From Neelides folsomi (taxonomy: Eukaryota > Arthropoda > Collembola > Neelipleona > Neelidae), in assembly GCA_034687125.1 (NCBI GenBank), contig JAQGBZ010000536.1, positions 1-34,549 of the forward strand: a stretch of DNA of 34,549 nt, written 5' to 3'. Each line of letters opens with the position of its first letter. Within the stretch, counting starts at the first letter, position 1. Below, piece by piece: positions 9,401 to 21,311 of this stretch. Made by a program: the position numbers and the translations under genes. The notes beneath the pieces are model-generated. The model did no database searches. It was not told the origin of the DNA and worked only from the letters and a program-made list of their open reading frames with translations.

Positions 9401-11975
9401 CTCGAACTACTCGAAATTGAAATTTCGCTCCCTGTGGTCAACTTAGTCGGGCCTTGGGTAGTCAGAGTTAAATTGCTCGGGCGGAATTTAGGAAACGGTC
9501 TCCTTGGTCTTTTAACGACCGTTTGGACTTCTTCCGATTCGGCGGGAACCGGCGGGACGTAAAAATAATTCTGATGACTTGGGATATATTCAATATCATT
9601 ATTTGTAAATTTTCCTTCTGTTGATTGGGAGCTGAATTGGGAGTTGAATGGAAATTCGTTCGATTTCTCTTTTTCCTGCGGGATTGGCGGCGATCTTGAA
9701 AAAGACGTTGTGGAAGGAGCGGGAGAATTCCAATTTGAATTTGACGAAGCAGGAGAATTGTCATTATAAAAAGTTGGTCTTTTGATCGGTTTCCATCCTT
9801 TGTAAGTCGGGGAAGAATAATCGGGCGAAGGAGCTGATTGGGATTCGTAGGAATTTGCTGTATTTATTGCATTTACTGCATTCACGGAATTGAGCTCATC
9901 TTGGACAAAGGTTCCATGATGGCCAGCAAATCGGTATGGAGGTCTGACGTTATTGTTTTGGTTTCCTGGGGGAACGAAGGCCGCGTGAAGGATCGAAGGA
10001 GATGGGCGGATTTGATGTTGATGGTGAAGTTGTTGTTGTTGGGGCATTTGGGCGTGCATTTGATGGTGGTGGAGCTGTGGAGGGATTTTGCGTTGGTTTT
10101 GCGAATTCTTCATCATGAAGGGAGATTTGAGTCGAGAGAATAGCGGGTAAATTATTGGGCGATGGTGGGAAGCGGAAGGTTCGTAGGAATTTTTCTGATT
10201 GTGTCCTCGCGGGGGACGACGACCAAGACGGGAATTAGACTGCCAGAATAATGAACTTTGACTCAGGGAGACAGCCATCAGTAATATCTGAAAAAACATT
10301 ATTTTATTATTATTTAAGTTTAAGTTTATTTAATTTTAAATTTTATTATTTTGTTTACGAATATTTTTATTATTAGCTTTATGAATATTTTTACATTGTG
10401 TTTAGCTTTCAACAATTTTAGAATTGTTTTTACAATGACAATGAGATTTTGGCAATTTAATTATTTTGTCATTTAAAGTTTTAAGCTGAACTTAAGAAAG
10501 GGATTTTAACAACTTTGACAGATAGCTTTGGCAGAGTTTTGACAAATACAATGTTTTTTGTAAAAACTTTTAACCTTATTTTGACAAAATAACAAACATG
10601 TTTAAAAGCCATTTGGAATAGAATACTGTAGAGAAATAGTTTTTTTTATTAGGATATGTATTTAAGTTGGTTTAAAGTACAAAGGTGTAGAAAAGTGCAA
10701 AGTGTTTTGCACAAAAGTGTAACAATGGAAAAATAGTTTTAAGGAAAAAGAAAGTAGTGTGAATAAAGAGGAATAAAATTGAAAATGGTCACATTTGAAC
10801 TTGATGTATTTGTGTGGTCTTTTCTATTAACGCCTTATTAAACCGTTTACTATTACAATACAAAAATAAAGTTCTCGCTTTAACCATTTGAGGCCTCAAG
10901 GTTTAAGCTATGGTTTAAGCTCTATAAAAACATGTTCATATTTAATATTAGCATATCTGACTATGGTACATATTCTATATGGTATTGTATATTTTTTCTC
11001 ATGCATGGTAAAATGGAAATGAAATTTTTGATATATTTAAAATATTTGACATATTGAATATATTTTGTTATTGTAATGTTCAAAATAATATTATATTTCT
11101 TGTATTATGGGATATTTAGATTTAAAGTAATAAGATAATGAGAATTGCCTTAAATAACTTTCGTTAAACCTTCCATTAAAGAATTAAAAGTATATTTGGA
11201 AAAAAGTGAAATTTGAATCTTTCCATTAAATAAAACTGAATCTCATGATTTCATGATCATTTTCTGTATGTTTTACTGCACAAATGGGTTTAAGTGCATG
11301 TTGCCCGTCATTCTCATATTTTCTCTTTAAAATGAGGAATTGTATGTAAACTATGAAGATAATCCTTTCATGCATTTTCATTATAAATCTCCGATCTCGA
11401 GCTTAGAGTTTTTCTTAATGTATTTAACATAAAGGACCATTACGTATTACGAGGCAATTTGATCCATAGAATGATTTAATGTTTCCCAGATTTGAAACTT
11501 AGGGATTGTTAATGGTTAATGCGATGGAACCTAAGAGGATTTTGAAGGGAAAGCTCGCGGTATCACTTTTCATTATTTCACTTTTTCATCTCCTCTTTAA
11601 CAAGATTTAAACCACATTAAACAACGTTATTCAACTTAAACCCAACGGATAATAAATCCTGATTTAATTTTACTTAATTGGAATTGAAAAGGAGAAATTC
11701 CTTTTTATTGCACAAAATGCAATATTGGTCAGTGACTGACTGCAGTGGCTTTTAAGTTGTAAATAATCCATTAAAGCAAACCAGAAAATTATTAAATTGA
11801 ATAACTGCCAAATAAATAAAATTAAAAGAATCTTATTAAATAATTAAAGACATGATTTAACAGATATTTCTCAACTGGGATTTATTTATCATTAATCGAC
11901 CAGTAATTTATTGTTAATTAAAATTAAAATTAAAATTAAATTCAAGTTAAATAATCTCACCAGTATTTGCTTCAT
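6424..11975 (-). CDS. Secreted, cysteine-free, low-complexity matrix-type protein, 1292 aa, two coding exons
   Basis: Exon 1 is 11975-11961 (ATG AAG CAA ATA CTG), followed by GTGAGA. Exon 2 is 10287-6424, preceded by TTTTTTCAG. The join is phase 0 and gives an N-terminus MKQILILLMAVSLSQSS, a good signal peptide. The apparent ATG at 10299 lies inside the acceptor's pyrimidine tract and is probably not used. The rest has no recognisable folded domain and not one cysteine. In order it shows Gln/His/Pro-rich segments (about 80-110 and 458-508), an Asn run with Tyr/His (about 590-613), a His/Gly/Asn repeat of GGHxGHN type (about 747-797), Ser/Thr/Pro stretches, an acidic helix-like part (about 1113-1152) and an Arg-rich tail with RRRP, RRRRP and KRRR clusters (about 1189-1268) that could be proprotein-convertase sites. 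An extracellular matrix, cuticle or secreted scaffold role is inferred from composition only. Codon use is far GC-richer than the surroundings, which supports real coding. Confidence 0.8.
10288..11960 (-). other. First intron of the cysteine-free matrix protein gene
   Basis: This 1673-bp intron runs from donor GTGAGA (11960 downward) to acceptor TTTTTTCAG (10288). It is AT-rich with no coding exon that I can support. Large first introns next to a tiny first coding exon often hold regulatory DNA, but no motif stands out here. Confidence 0.6.
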
Positions 11976-12419
11976 GTTTGATTTTTGTCAAAGCAGCTCA
12001 AGGAAACTTTTTTACACTCAAACCGCAGACTTATTTTGACTATTACACCATACAGGAATTCTTCTTTAACACACGTTCACCGTTTGAGCTTCAAAAATTC
12101 TTCAATTGAAATCTTACAATTTAACAAAATCTTTGTTTACAAATGTAAAGACAATTAAAAATGGATAGTTTCAACACAGCGAAGAACAATAGAAAAATAA
12201 TCAAAATTATCGTTATTTATACAAAATTTTTAAATTCATTCAACATAGTTCAAAATTATAATTATAAAATTTTATCGAAATTATATAATTTTTTCGAAGT
12301 TGTAGACTTTAAGAAAAAAAAGAAAATTTTTAAATGGCACAAAAGAAATATAAAAAAATTGTTAGATTCAAAGGATCTTAAAGTGATTTAAAGGGTGAAG
12401 GCAAAGTAATCCCATGATG
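11976..12419. other. Upstream region of the matrix protein gene
   Basis: This is 5' flank or 5' untranslated sequence for the minus-strand start at 11975. A 76-residue plus-strand open frame at 12161-12391 is Lys/Asn/Ile-rich, as expected of random AT-rich DNA, and is not called as a gene. Confidence 0.4.
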
Positions 12420-12650
12420 GAATTTTTAAAAACTGTGAGAGCGTCCGTTTTGGGTGTCCATGTGGGTTGGATGTGTGGAGGCAACTGAGCCGGATCCGTA
12501 CATGGGGGAAAGGAGTTCTTGATCCAAATTTCGGCTCCTGTAAGTGGACCAGAAGGAGTCTGAAGGAGATGCAGCGGCCGAAGCGCCCACTTCCCTCATC
12601 CCCAGGGAGAAAACAATGCACATTCCTTTCCCTATTCATTTTTGCACCTA
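12420..12650. other. GC-rich island with open frames on both strands, unassigned
   Basis: The island is about 50% GC in a background near 25-30%. On the minus strand a 65-codon frame (12623-12426) has coding-like composition (SDSFWSTYRSRNLDQELL, SPMYGSGSVASTHP) and ends in TAA; a CTTACAG acceptor-like site lies inside it. On the plus strand an 87-codon frame starts at 12467 and contains CCT|GTAAGT, a strong donor. It could be an upstream non-coding exon or CpG-rich promoter of the matrix protein gene, the last exon of another minus-strand gene, or a plus-strand exon. No family is recognised. Confidence 0.35.
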
Positions 12651-13381
12651 GGTATTCACATTTGCACCCATGCAAATGGGATGGGAATTATAGGACCAAT
12701 TATAACCTCCACACACCTCACATTCACTAATGGCCCACGTTTGTTCAGGAAATTAATCATTCTTACAACCCATTATTTCCTTTTTAATTATACTCGGCTA
12801 TTTTTAATACCGCGTTTTAATTCCACACTTAACTTTTTATTTGAGGAATATAAAATTTTAATTATGGCTCGATTTTGTAATTAACATGTTGATGTCTCAT
12901 CTTCACTCTACTTATTACACACAATAACAGTTCCAAATTGAAGCCGTGAACTTCAAAACAATTTTAATGGCCAATATTTTCCTTTGGATACAATTTACCA
13001 TATCGCGAATAAAGTTCACAATTTACAATATCTCAAAGAATCCGATTTGTAATTTTTATATTTTCTATATTTATATCATTCATATTAATAAATATTTAGA
13101 TACAATAATGATGAATAGAATGTGTGTAAACTACAAATACACACAACATAAATACTAACATTAAGTTAATATATGACTTGGATTGGTAAACTCATATTTA
13201 AAAAGTAACGTTATATATATATAGGATTAGCTATACATAAATTGTATGGGAAAATCCCAGAGAAATGATCAAAAATTGGGGAAAATGATATAATAAAAAT
13301 ATTCTGGTTTAATTGAGCATAAAAATAAAGTGTAACTATAGTAAAGTTAAATCGTGTTGAAAAATGATTTTGAAAAAGTGC

Positions 13382-13387
13382 AAAAAA
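13382..13387 (-). terminator. RNA polymerase III oligo-T terminator of tRNA-Asp
   Basis: Six consecutive T residues on the minus strand begin two bases after the mature tRNA 3' end, the standard Pol III stop signal. Confidence 0.85.
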
Positions 13388-13388
13388 T

Positions 13389-13460
13389 CTCCCCGTCTGG
13401 GAATCGAACCCAGGTCTCCCGCGTGACAGGCGGGGATACTTACCACTATACTAACGAGGA
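13389..13460 (-). tRNA. tRNA-Asp (GTC)
   Basis: Read on the minus strand this is a complete 72-nt cloverleaf. The acceptor stem TCCTCGT/ACGGGGA closes with one G-T wobble and the discriminator base is G. The anticodon stem CCCGC/GCGGG carries loop CTGTCAC with anticodon GTC (13427-13425). The T arm is CTGGG-TTCGATT-CCCAG. The Pol III A box (TAGTATAGTGG) and B box (GGTTCGATTCC) are intact, there is no intron, and a T6 terminator follows at 13387-13382. It charges aspartate for GAC/GAU codons. It looks functional. Confidence 0.97.
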
Positions 13461-16400
13461 TTTGATGTTGAGTCTTCCTCTCAAGTTCCTTCTTCTCTTT
13501 CCAGCCGGTTCCAGTACACATGCTCGGGATTCCATCAACATGTGCGAATGTCAAGTTGTCAAGGCAATTTTGCATGTATTTGGAATTTACTTACTTATTA
13601 TGTTTAAACTTGTTCCTATAGAATTTTCCATATATTGTATACACCATATATTGTATATTCCATGTATTGAATATATATTTATGTGTAAACGGTAGTCATT
13701 TCATTTATTCTCAAAAGGTATTGTATTAATGAATGTTAAATATCGAATAGTAAATGAATAGTATTGTAAATATTTCATAGTGTTTAATGTGAATTAGAAT
13801 GGGAATCATTTCCCATAGTGTTTATGATTTCCCATTGGTTTATTTTGTAAAAGGAGTTTAGTATAGTTAACCATAGCTAAGTATGGGAGTAGAGAAATGT
13901 TTAATTTGAGGTCCATCGGTGTAACGAGGTTCTTATGAGTGTTGTGATGAATCCCCAATTTCATTCATAAGACCTGAGAGAAATGAGCCGAGATTGGGAT
14001 CGTGATGTTGAGAAGAAGTGAATGAGATATAATTTACAACCGACTTCATCTCCACATTCAAAATCAGCAGGAGGAATTTTCTCAAACCCATATCTTTTTT
14101 TAATTCTGAATCAGCTCAAAAGTTAATTGACTTATTCGCTTATCTCTTCATTACACAGAACTCAAGCACTTCTACTGTACTTCTCCAACACGTCGTTATA
14201 TCTTCTATCATCCATCTAACGACTTTCATTAAATTCTCCTATATTACGTAGCATAATATTCCCGTCATATACATATCTGTATTTTCATATGAACTTTATA
14301 TCTTTCATATCTTTTACTTATATTTTAATATACTTATTTTAACGAAATGTAATATATACGAAGCTATGTATTATAATTTTTAATGGGTTGATACGAACAG
14401 AGTAATAATTTAATAATGTATATACCTAATATATATGACCCTGTATAAATTTATATATAAATATATTTTTATATAGAGAGAGTAGAGTGTATGATTAAGA
14501 GAAAAAAGTATTGTATATAATATTGTACTGAAGTTTGGGCGTATATTTGCCCATTTAACAATTTTCAATCACGATCCCATCGTCTTTAACTCATTTAGAC
14601 CCATTTGCTCCCACGAAGTAAGAAGTTTAAAGGAGAGAGATGAAGAAGCCGCCGCTTTTACAATTCTTATCTTATCATCAGACCAAATAAATAATTCCGA
14701 ATGCTTTCTTATATCAAAATAATCCTCATACATTTCATACATTTAAAAAACACGAAGCTATAGGGAATTAACTATTGTAAGTCTTTAGATATTTAATGAT
14801 TTATATAGATAAATATAGGCTAAGGAACAATTAGTGTTACACTATATATCGTAATATGTTGGTATCGTGCAAGTAAGAACTGTTTTAACGTATGTGGATA
14901 TATACTCTGTACATGTATGGTATGTAGGTAATTTTATATATAGGTAGGTGTGTAATTTTATATGTAGTGTATGTAATTTATAGTTTTCTATCTAATTGTA
15001 GTAAGCACGATGAAGTTATTTTCCACACATATTTACAAAGGATTAAATGAAGTTTAAGTTCTCGATGATGATTTGATGATGATGATGATGGTTTTAGGTT
15101 GGAGGTATACATTGAGTAGAAAGTGGTTCGAAGGGCCAATTTAATAGCGATGAGGGAAAGATAGGAATTTTTGGTTGGAGCAATTGGGAGGATTTTTGTA
15201 TTTAATCCGCTGTGGATATCTTTCGGCTATATCTGCCACGGCCAGTTCACTCGCTCCCATTAATTACGGAAGAAATCTGGTAGTTTTACATCGCACGGAG
15301 AAATTCGATTTCTCTTAACATTTTACAACTCCATTTGAGTTCGGTCGGGCAAATTAAACATTTTTCATTATTTTCATACATTCCACATGTTTTGCATTTA
15401 CCATTTTATTCTTCTTGACCATTAAATCTCTGTACATCAAAGGAATCTAACGATCAGATCTGATGCATCACATCCTATGCATTTTATAATCTTATTTATC
15501 TAAAGAATTTAAAGAAATTTGATGAGAATTTAAAACATGAAGAAATTCATTAAAGACGAGAAACATAAAGGAATTTATTAAAGAGTTTAAAAACTCATTT
15601 AAGGAGATTTAACCATGGTTAAAAAATTAACTATAGTAAATGAAAGTCATTTAAATATGAAAAAACCCTTTTGTTAAATTAACCACAAAACGTATAAATT
15701 ATGAATTTATTATTTTTTGTGTGTAGGAGTGAAGCATTTTTCATTTTTAATAGTATAATTATTGTATTAGCAATTATTCATAAATTGGTTAAAAAAATAA
15801 AAGCGTTTAAATTCTTTAATTGTTAATTTTAGTAAAAGTTTTTGTATTTATTTGATGGGTGTTTTATGGGTTCATAGACAGGTAGGTTGAGGTTCTGTCC
15901 ATCCTCGATGAACTTCTTGGTTCTTCCCCATGTCTCACTTTGAGGTTTCGCCCTTGAAACCAAAGGAAGCGCATCAAATCTATGTTGACTTTAACAATCA
16001 ATTACGGAAAACTGCTCAGCCGGGAAACCACCATTAAAATCAAAATACTCGCGTCTTTTATCTCACACAAATTCTTTTGAGTCTCTTATGGAATAATATC
16101 AATAATGTTACACCCATTCTTTCAAAAGAATCTCTTTCAAACTTTTATATTTAAATATCTAAACAAAACACACAACATATCCATATTATACCATATCTAT
16201 ATTTTATGTATACTGTAATGTATATGTAACTGTATATATGTGTTGTACTGTACTATACATGTAGGATACATGTAATGATTTTATACTAATCTTATACACA
16301 TCTTTCTCGTGTCTCTTTTTGGACACTTTGTAAATCATCCTCCTATTGTATTCAACCTCGCCCATTGTTCAATTTGACCTTTTCCGCATCATTGGCGAAA

Positions 16401-16883
16401 TAAAGGCATAAGAATGGACACCTTGCTATAATAATCCTTATTATACACATTATGGTACATATTCAATTCACAAAGAATATTCATGAACATTCGGCCCTTA
16501 TTAATATAACAGTAAAAATGAATGAATAAAGAAAAGTTCGTTTTAAGGAAATTTTTCGATAACAGTTCCTCAGTGTCAAAAACTGAATAATTAATTTTTA
16601 TTCATTATTTCAAACATTTATCAATTGGCATGTTAAGTTTAACAACTTTTAAATTCGTAATCTTAAAACAATAAACGAAAAGTCACTAACTATTAAAAAT
16701 TCCCTAAAATTTATTAAATTAAAAAATTTACAATTAAAATCATTGGAATTGTAATTATTGAAAAACTTTCCTTCGTACCTGTATTTAATTATTAATTTTT
16801 ATTAATTTAAGTATTAAACCCAAGTCGATTGATTTATTGCCTTGTTAAATTTAATTTAAAAGGATTTAAAAAGAGTGAACAAA
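13461..16883. other. Long AT-rich non-coding stretch
   Basis: No gene supported. GC-richer patches occur near 13490-13575 (with a plus-strand TTCTCTTTCCAG acceptor-like tract), 13910-14060, 14550-14660, 15160-15310 (a minus-strand frame of about 38 codons including ELAVADIAERYPQR) and 15880-16030. A short (GAT)n run lies at about 15066-15090 and TA-rich runs around 14400-14520. None gives a convincing exon chain. Confidence 0.4.
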
Positions 16884-17003
16884 ATGAAGGGAATCGGAAT
16901 TGAAATGGGTTGGCGGAAAAGTGAAAAACTTTCCAAAATCGTGTGTGATTTGGCGAGTCGTCGACGCCCTCAAAAGGATTCGACCGTTTCGGCCTCCAAT
17001 TAG
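16884..17003 (+). CDS. Candidate small ORF, 39 aa, unknown
   Basis: An ATG in a good arthropod start context (AACAAAATGA) opens a 39-codon frame ending at TAG 17001-17003. It lies in a GC-richer island of about 120 bases within AT-rich DNA. The product is basic, with a Trp-Arg-Lys segment near residue 10 and an Arg-Arg-Arg-Pro cluster near residue 26; it has no signal peptide and no membrane segment. The island could equally be a conserved non-coding element. No family is recognised and there is no splice evidence. Confidence 0.25.
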   Translation: MKGIGIEMGWRKSEKLSKIVCDLASRRRPQKDSTVSASN

Positions 17004-20000
17004 CTCTTATTAATTACTCAGACGATCCGGTGGAAAGGAAAGACACACACAACCTACTTTAATCCTAAAACACTTTGACCATACATTTCCTATATAAATC
17101 CATATAAATCCTTATAAATTCCTCATTCGTATAAATGTGTAATATAATCCTTAATTTTTTATATTATATTGTAAACAAAACGCACTGACAGATAATATTT
17201 CAATTTTTCAATATCATTTCATATCTCGTAAAGGAAGTTTGTGGGAAGTCCAACATTTCCTATTAAAATGCGTGCAATTTTATAATAAAAAGGAATCTAA
17301 CAAATCTTTTGCCAAATGCTTAAATTGTATATATAAATAATATCTTGTGGGATTTTAAGTATAAGGATCGGAATAATTCCCTATAATTTACTCCGCTATG
17401 ATTCACAACCTAATCTTTCTCATTGCATGATTCATGAAGCCCCAAAAGGTAAAACGTAAAGGTAAAAGTAATAAATTTGACATTAATGTGAAGAATGTTA
17501 AATGTTATGAATGGAAATCTTGTAAAGTAAATGGTTACAAGTTAAGGAGAAGAAATGCAAACGATGGTTTTAATAAATACAGGGAAGGTATATAGGGAAA
17601 TGAAAAAAGCGAGGATTACAGGAATTGAGTAAAATGTCAATTGGGTCTTCAAAGCTCCACTTGACCTCACAGGAACTCTTTACCTGAAAACTCCAAGTGA
17701 AACCAACCGTTTCCATCAATTTATATCCAAACTATAGAAAATGTATAAAACTATACAAAACATACAAACTTTGCGATTTAACATTTTAATGCAAAAATCA
17801 TTTCTGCATAAATAAATTATAAATTATAGAAAATTCTATAACTGTATTTATTTTATTCCTTTAAACTCCATTTTACTTTTAACAAAATAATAAATGTACA
17901 GATAGTATTTTAGAGTTATTGTATAATTTATATACCAATTGCATATATATAAGAAATATCTTTAAAATTTAAATTATATGATTTATTTGAGAATTTATAA
18001 GACAATTGAGTTACGCATTAAATTGTAAGAAAAGGACAAAGAATCGGCTTTCACAAAAAGACACTTTTAAGTCTTTTTAACGTGAATCTCCAATTTCCCA
18101 TTTGATTCAATTCAAGTGGATTTGACATCAACTTCCTCATTGTTTGACTTTCAGAGACATTCGAGTGGTTGGGATAATTTATGTGTGTTTTTAAATGACG
18201 TCTGTCGGGTTTTGATTGTTCTTTATTTCAAAGTTCATTGAATTTCACTTTCTACTTCTTTCGTGTTCGTGTCCACGGTGACAGAAACGAAGTTCAAGAA
18301 ATCCTTAATTGAACTCGTGAGTTCATGGTAAGACTAAAACACGGGACCACCACAGTTTAACACAATAATTGGAATTGAAACCATAGTCACTTTTAACTCA
18401 CTTTATTACCTTTACTATTAACAGACTATATAAAGCTATCTTGTAACTATTATTATAATAGAGTATATCTTGCTACCTTGCTTCTTGTAGCTAGTTACCT
18501 TAAATACATTATAAATTTTTTATACATTTCTTTATACATCTTTTAAACCATGGCGACTTTGTAAAGTTCATTGAGTCCAATATGGTTCACTTAAAGTTTA
18601 TATTAAAAACAACCATCACAAATTACGTTTCTCCGCCGAAGGAAATTCAAAGGAAAAAGTTTCAGCCCCGGAAGGAACAATTAATTCAAAGTCGGCGCAT
18701 TTCAGCCGCATTTTTCATGTTGAAGGAATTTCTTTTCAATTTCTTTTCCAATGGGAAAAAACATGTGAACCCCAATGTGTCATACATTTTAACATTTAAT
18801 AGGAAAATGAGTAAAAGTGGTCTCAATAAAAGTTGAGTAATGTCCACAAATGTCTAATTACTCAATGCATAAATACATAAATATTCACAACATTATTCTT
18901 ACTCTGTTTACTCATACATTTCTAAAATTATAAGTATGTCTAGTTTACTTATAATTAGAGGATGCATACTTAAAAATAATCAATGCATACATAAATATGA
19001 ATATTATATGCAGACACATTTAACACAGAAGTTATGTTGTAAATATGAAAATTATATGGTACATAGTACATACATACATATGCATACATTTGCCAGATTT
19101 TAAGTGCACCTGTGAATATTTTAAAAGTCTTAAGATTAAAATAAGTAAACAAAGTAAACATGAAGAAAAAGTGTTTTGTTTCTCTTTCTTTGTATTTGTT
19201 ATGGACTTTTGGGAAATTGTAATGTGAAATGCATATGGGAAGTGTGTGGTTTAAGCGGTGGAGTCAACAAGTGCCATTGTACAACGTCAAATGGTCTACC
19301 GCCCAATTAACCTCACCTTTACTATTAAAACTAAACATTCACAATTAACACAAATGTAGTTATATCCTTATGCTTAATACATATGTAACACTTACATATC
19401 TTTTACACGTATTCTCCCATGTGGGTCTGATTTAAAGAAATGTTCCAAAGAGTGAAACCACGATGGGATGAACTGGGAAGAGGAAGTTCATTTTATTTTA
19501 TTCTCATTGCTCCCTCAATTGAAACATTTTTAAGACATCTCACAAGTCCTTATGGGAGTTCTTTTGAATTCCTATGTCAATCCACATAGGAGAATTGTTA
19601 TCATTAACCACAAATGTTTTTTATAATCATATTTGCTATTTTGCAATTGCACAATTATTTCCTTAAACCGCAAAAGTTCCAATTTGCCTCCAAATTATCA
19701 AAAATCTCATAATCAGGAAATGGCTAAGAAATTCATAATAATAATGCGCATAAGAAATATTATGCTCATTATAAGAAATCTATTTAACCTAAGATTAAGT
19801 AATTCATATACAAATACAATATGCATACATATTACAGATATAATATTGTTTTTATAAATGTTCACAGGAAATATTTTATATTTTGGAAGTTTTGTGATAT
19901 CTCGATTTTTTACAAGTATTTAAGCGGAATTAGATTGATTTCATGAACTAAATACTTGTGATGTAAAAAACGGTGGTTGACGGGAAAGGCATAGATCATA

Positions 20001-20039
20001 TTCAATTTGATCCACCTGTAAGGACTGAATGGTTAAAGT
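17004..20039. other. AT-rich non-coding stretch
   Basis: No supported gene. GC-richer patches occur near 17640-17720, 18080-18350 and 18590-18740. A Lys/Arg-rich 84-codon plus-strand frame at 18582-18836 has no domain or splice support. Another patch is at 19240-19320. Confidence 0.4.
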
Positions 20040-20230
20040 TATGAACTTCACTTTCAGATCTCTTTTGAGATTTGTGTGCCTCTGGGGGTTGTCGCAGACG
20101 CCGCTACCCGACACAATTCCCCACATTTCCACCCTCGGCCTTTGGTGAAGTGCCGGGAGCGATGGAGGAAAAGAATCCCCACCAATCACCAAAAGAATGT
20201 CAAAGTCCTCCTTCATTAAACACAACACCT
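20040..20230. other. GC-rich island, possible unassigned exon
   Basis: About 180 bases at roughly 50% GC. On the plus strand an acceptor-like tract (AACTTCACTTTCAG) at about 20044-20057 is followed by an open frame (ISFEICVPLGVVADAATRHN and onward) to a TAA near 20219. On the minus strand a 95-codon frame covers 20228-19941. The composition is exon-like but I recognise no protein; strand and status are undecided. Confidence 0.25.
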
Positions 20231-21311
20231 ACTACTAACTAACATTAACATTAGGTATATGACTAATATTAAATGAACAACCTGCAGAAGATCCTTCCTG
20301 AGTGATGATGATTCAATCAGACAACCATTCTCATTATAAACCATAAATTAATACAATGAGCTGACAGAAAATGTCTATTTATATTCCACACTTTAATGCT
20401 CCTCTCTAACTAACCTTAAGTATGGGTTTTGCATTTTACATGATTTTTACACTTTATACACAATATACACATCACATAAGAATCATATAAGATATTTATA
20501 CATACACTTGAAATTTACAATATATATACAATGTTAATGTATAGATATAGTTTAAGTACATTGTCTAATTACACTTGCATTATACTAACAGGTAATTATC
20601 ATTATAGGTACATCTATTGGTATTCAGCTGGATTGCATTTAGTCTTAACACTTTGCAAATATGAACCATCAGTTCATTTTATTGGTCCAGAATCTAAAAA
20701 TATCAATTGAGCTTTATCTGTGGATCTTTTGTATTTGATACGAACATTATCTCTTTATTGAATCATTGAATCCAACAATCTTTTAATTAATCAGATAATT
20801 ATTAATTATTGAAGGTTATACGGGATATTTTTTATTTTGATTGACAGAAGAATTTATTAACTTTTAAATAAATCCGGTGCTAAATATCAGAAATGGAATA
20901 TTGGAATATAACAGCTTAGATATAATATAAATAATATAATGAATGATTTACAAAATCAAAATATGATTAAATGAATTTTTTGAAAAAATATTTGAATTTG
21001 AGATTTTTACACTTTCATTTTTGGATTTTTAAATTAATTGCCAATTATTCATTTTTTCCATATATTGAACTGTAAAAGAGAAATTTTAATATGAAAATGA
21101 TTAAATATTCTTTACTTTTAATTCTCCGTTTTTATTAACACTTTAAATCATGTTTCATGTTTTTAAAATTCTCTTTAATATGATTTATCCCCTTTTTAAT
21201 ATTCATTCATATTTTTCATTATTCATTAACCCTTATTGGATTTTTTGAAGCAATAAATCTCCCTTTTATAGACAGATTAATAAAAGGGGAATTTGTTGTA
21301 AATAATGAAGG
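20231..21311. other. AT-rich non-coding stretch
   Basis: I see nothing gene-like in this segment. Confidence 0.4.

Noticed and set aside
6830..10143. Several open frames of 60-144 codons on both strands inside the matrix protein exon (for example 7824-8162, 8278-8712, 8730-9047)
   Set aside because: They are shadows produced by the repetitive His/Gln/Asn codons of the long minus-strand frame, with highly repetitive products and no independent start or splice support.
12161..12391. 76-codon plus-strand frame
   Set aside because: Lys/Asn/Ile-dominated product typical of chance frames in AT-rich DNA.
13996..14579. 12-base inverted repeat TGGGATCGTGAT / ATCACGATCCCA
   Set aside because: Exact 12-base inverted pairs are expected by chance in a window this long, and neither arm extends.
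17660..17720. Small exon-like patch with CAG|GTAAAG on the minus strand and CTCACAG on the plus strand
   Set aside because: Both strands give only very short frames and no neighbour exon joins in phase.
18582..18836. 84-codon plus-strand frame rich in Lys and Arg
   Set aside because: No domain, no splice context and uneven composition; part of it lies in a GC-richer patch, but coding status cannot be supported.
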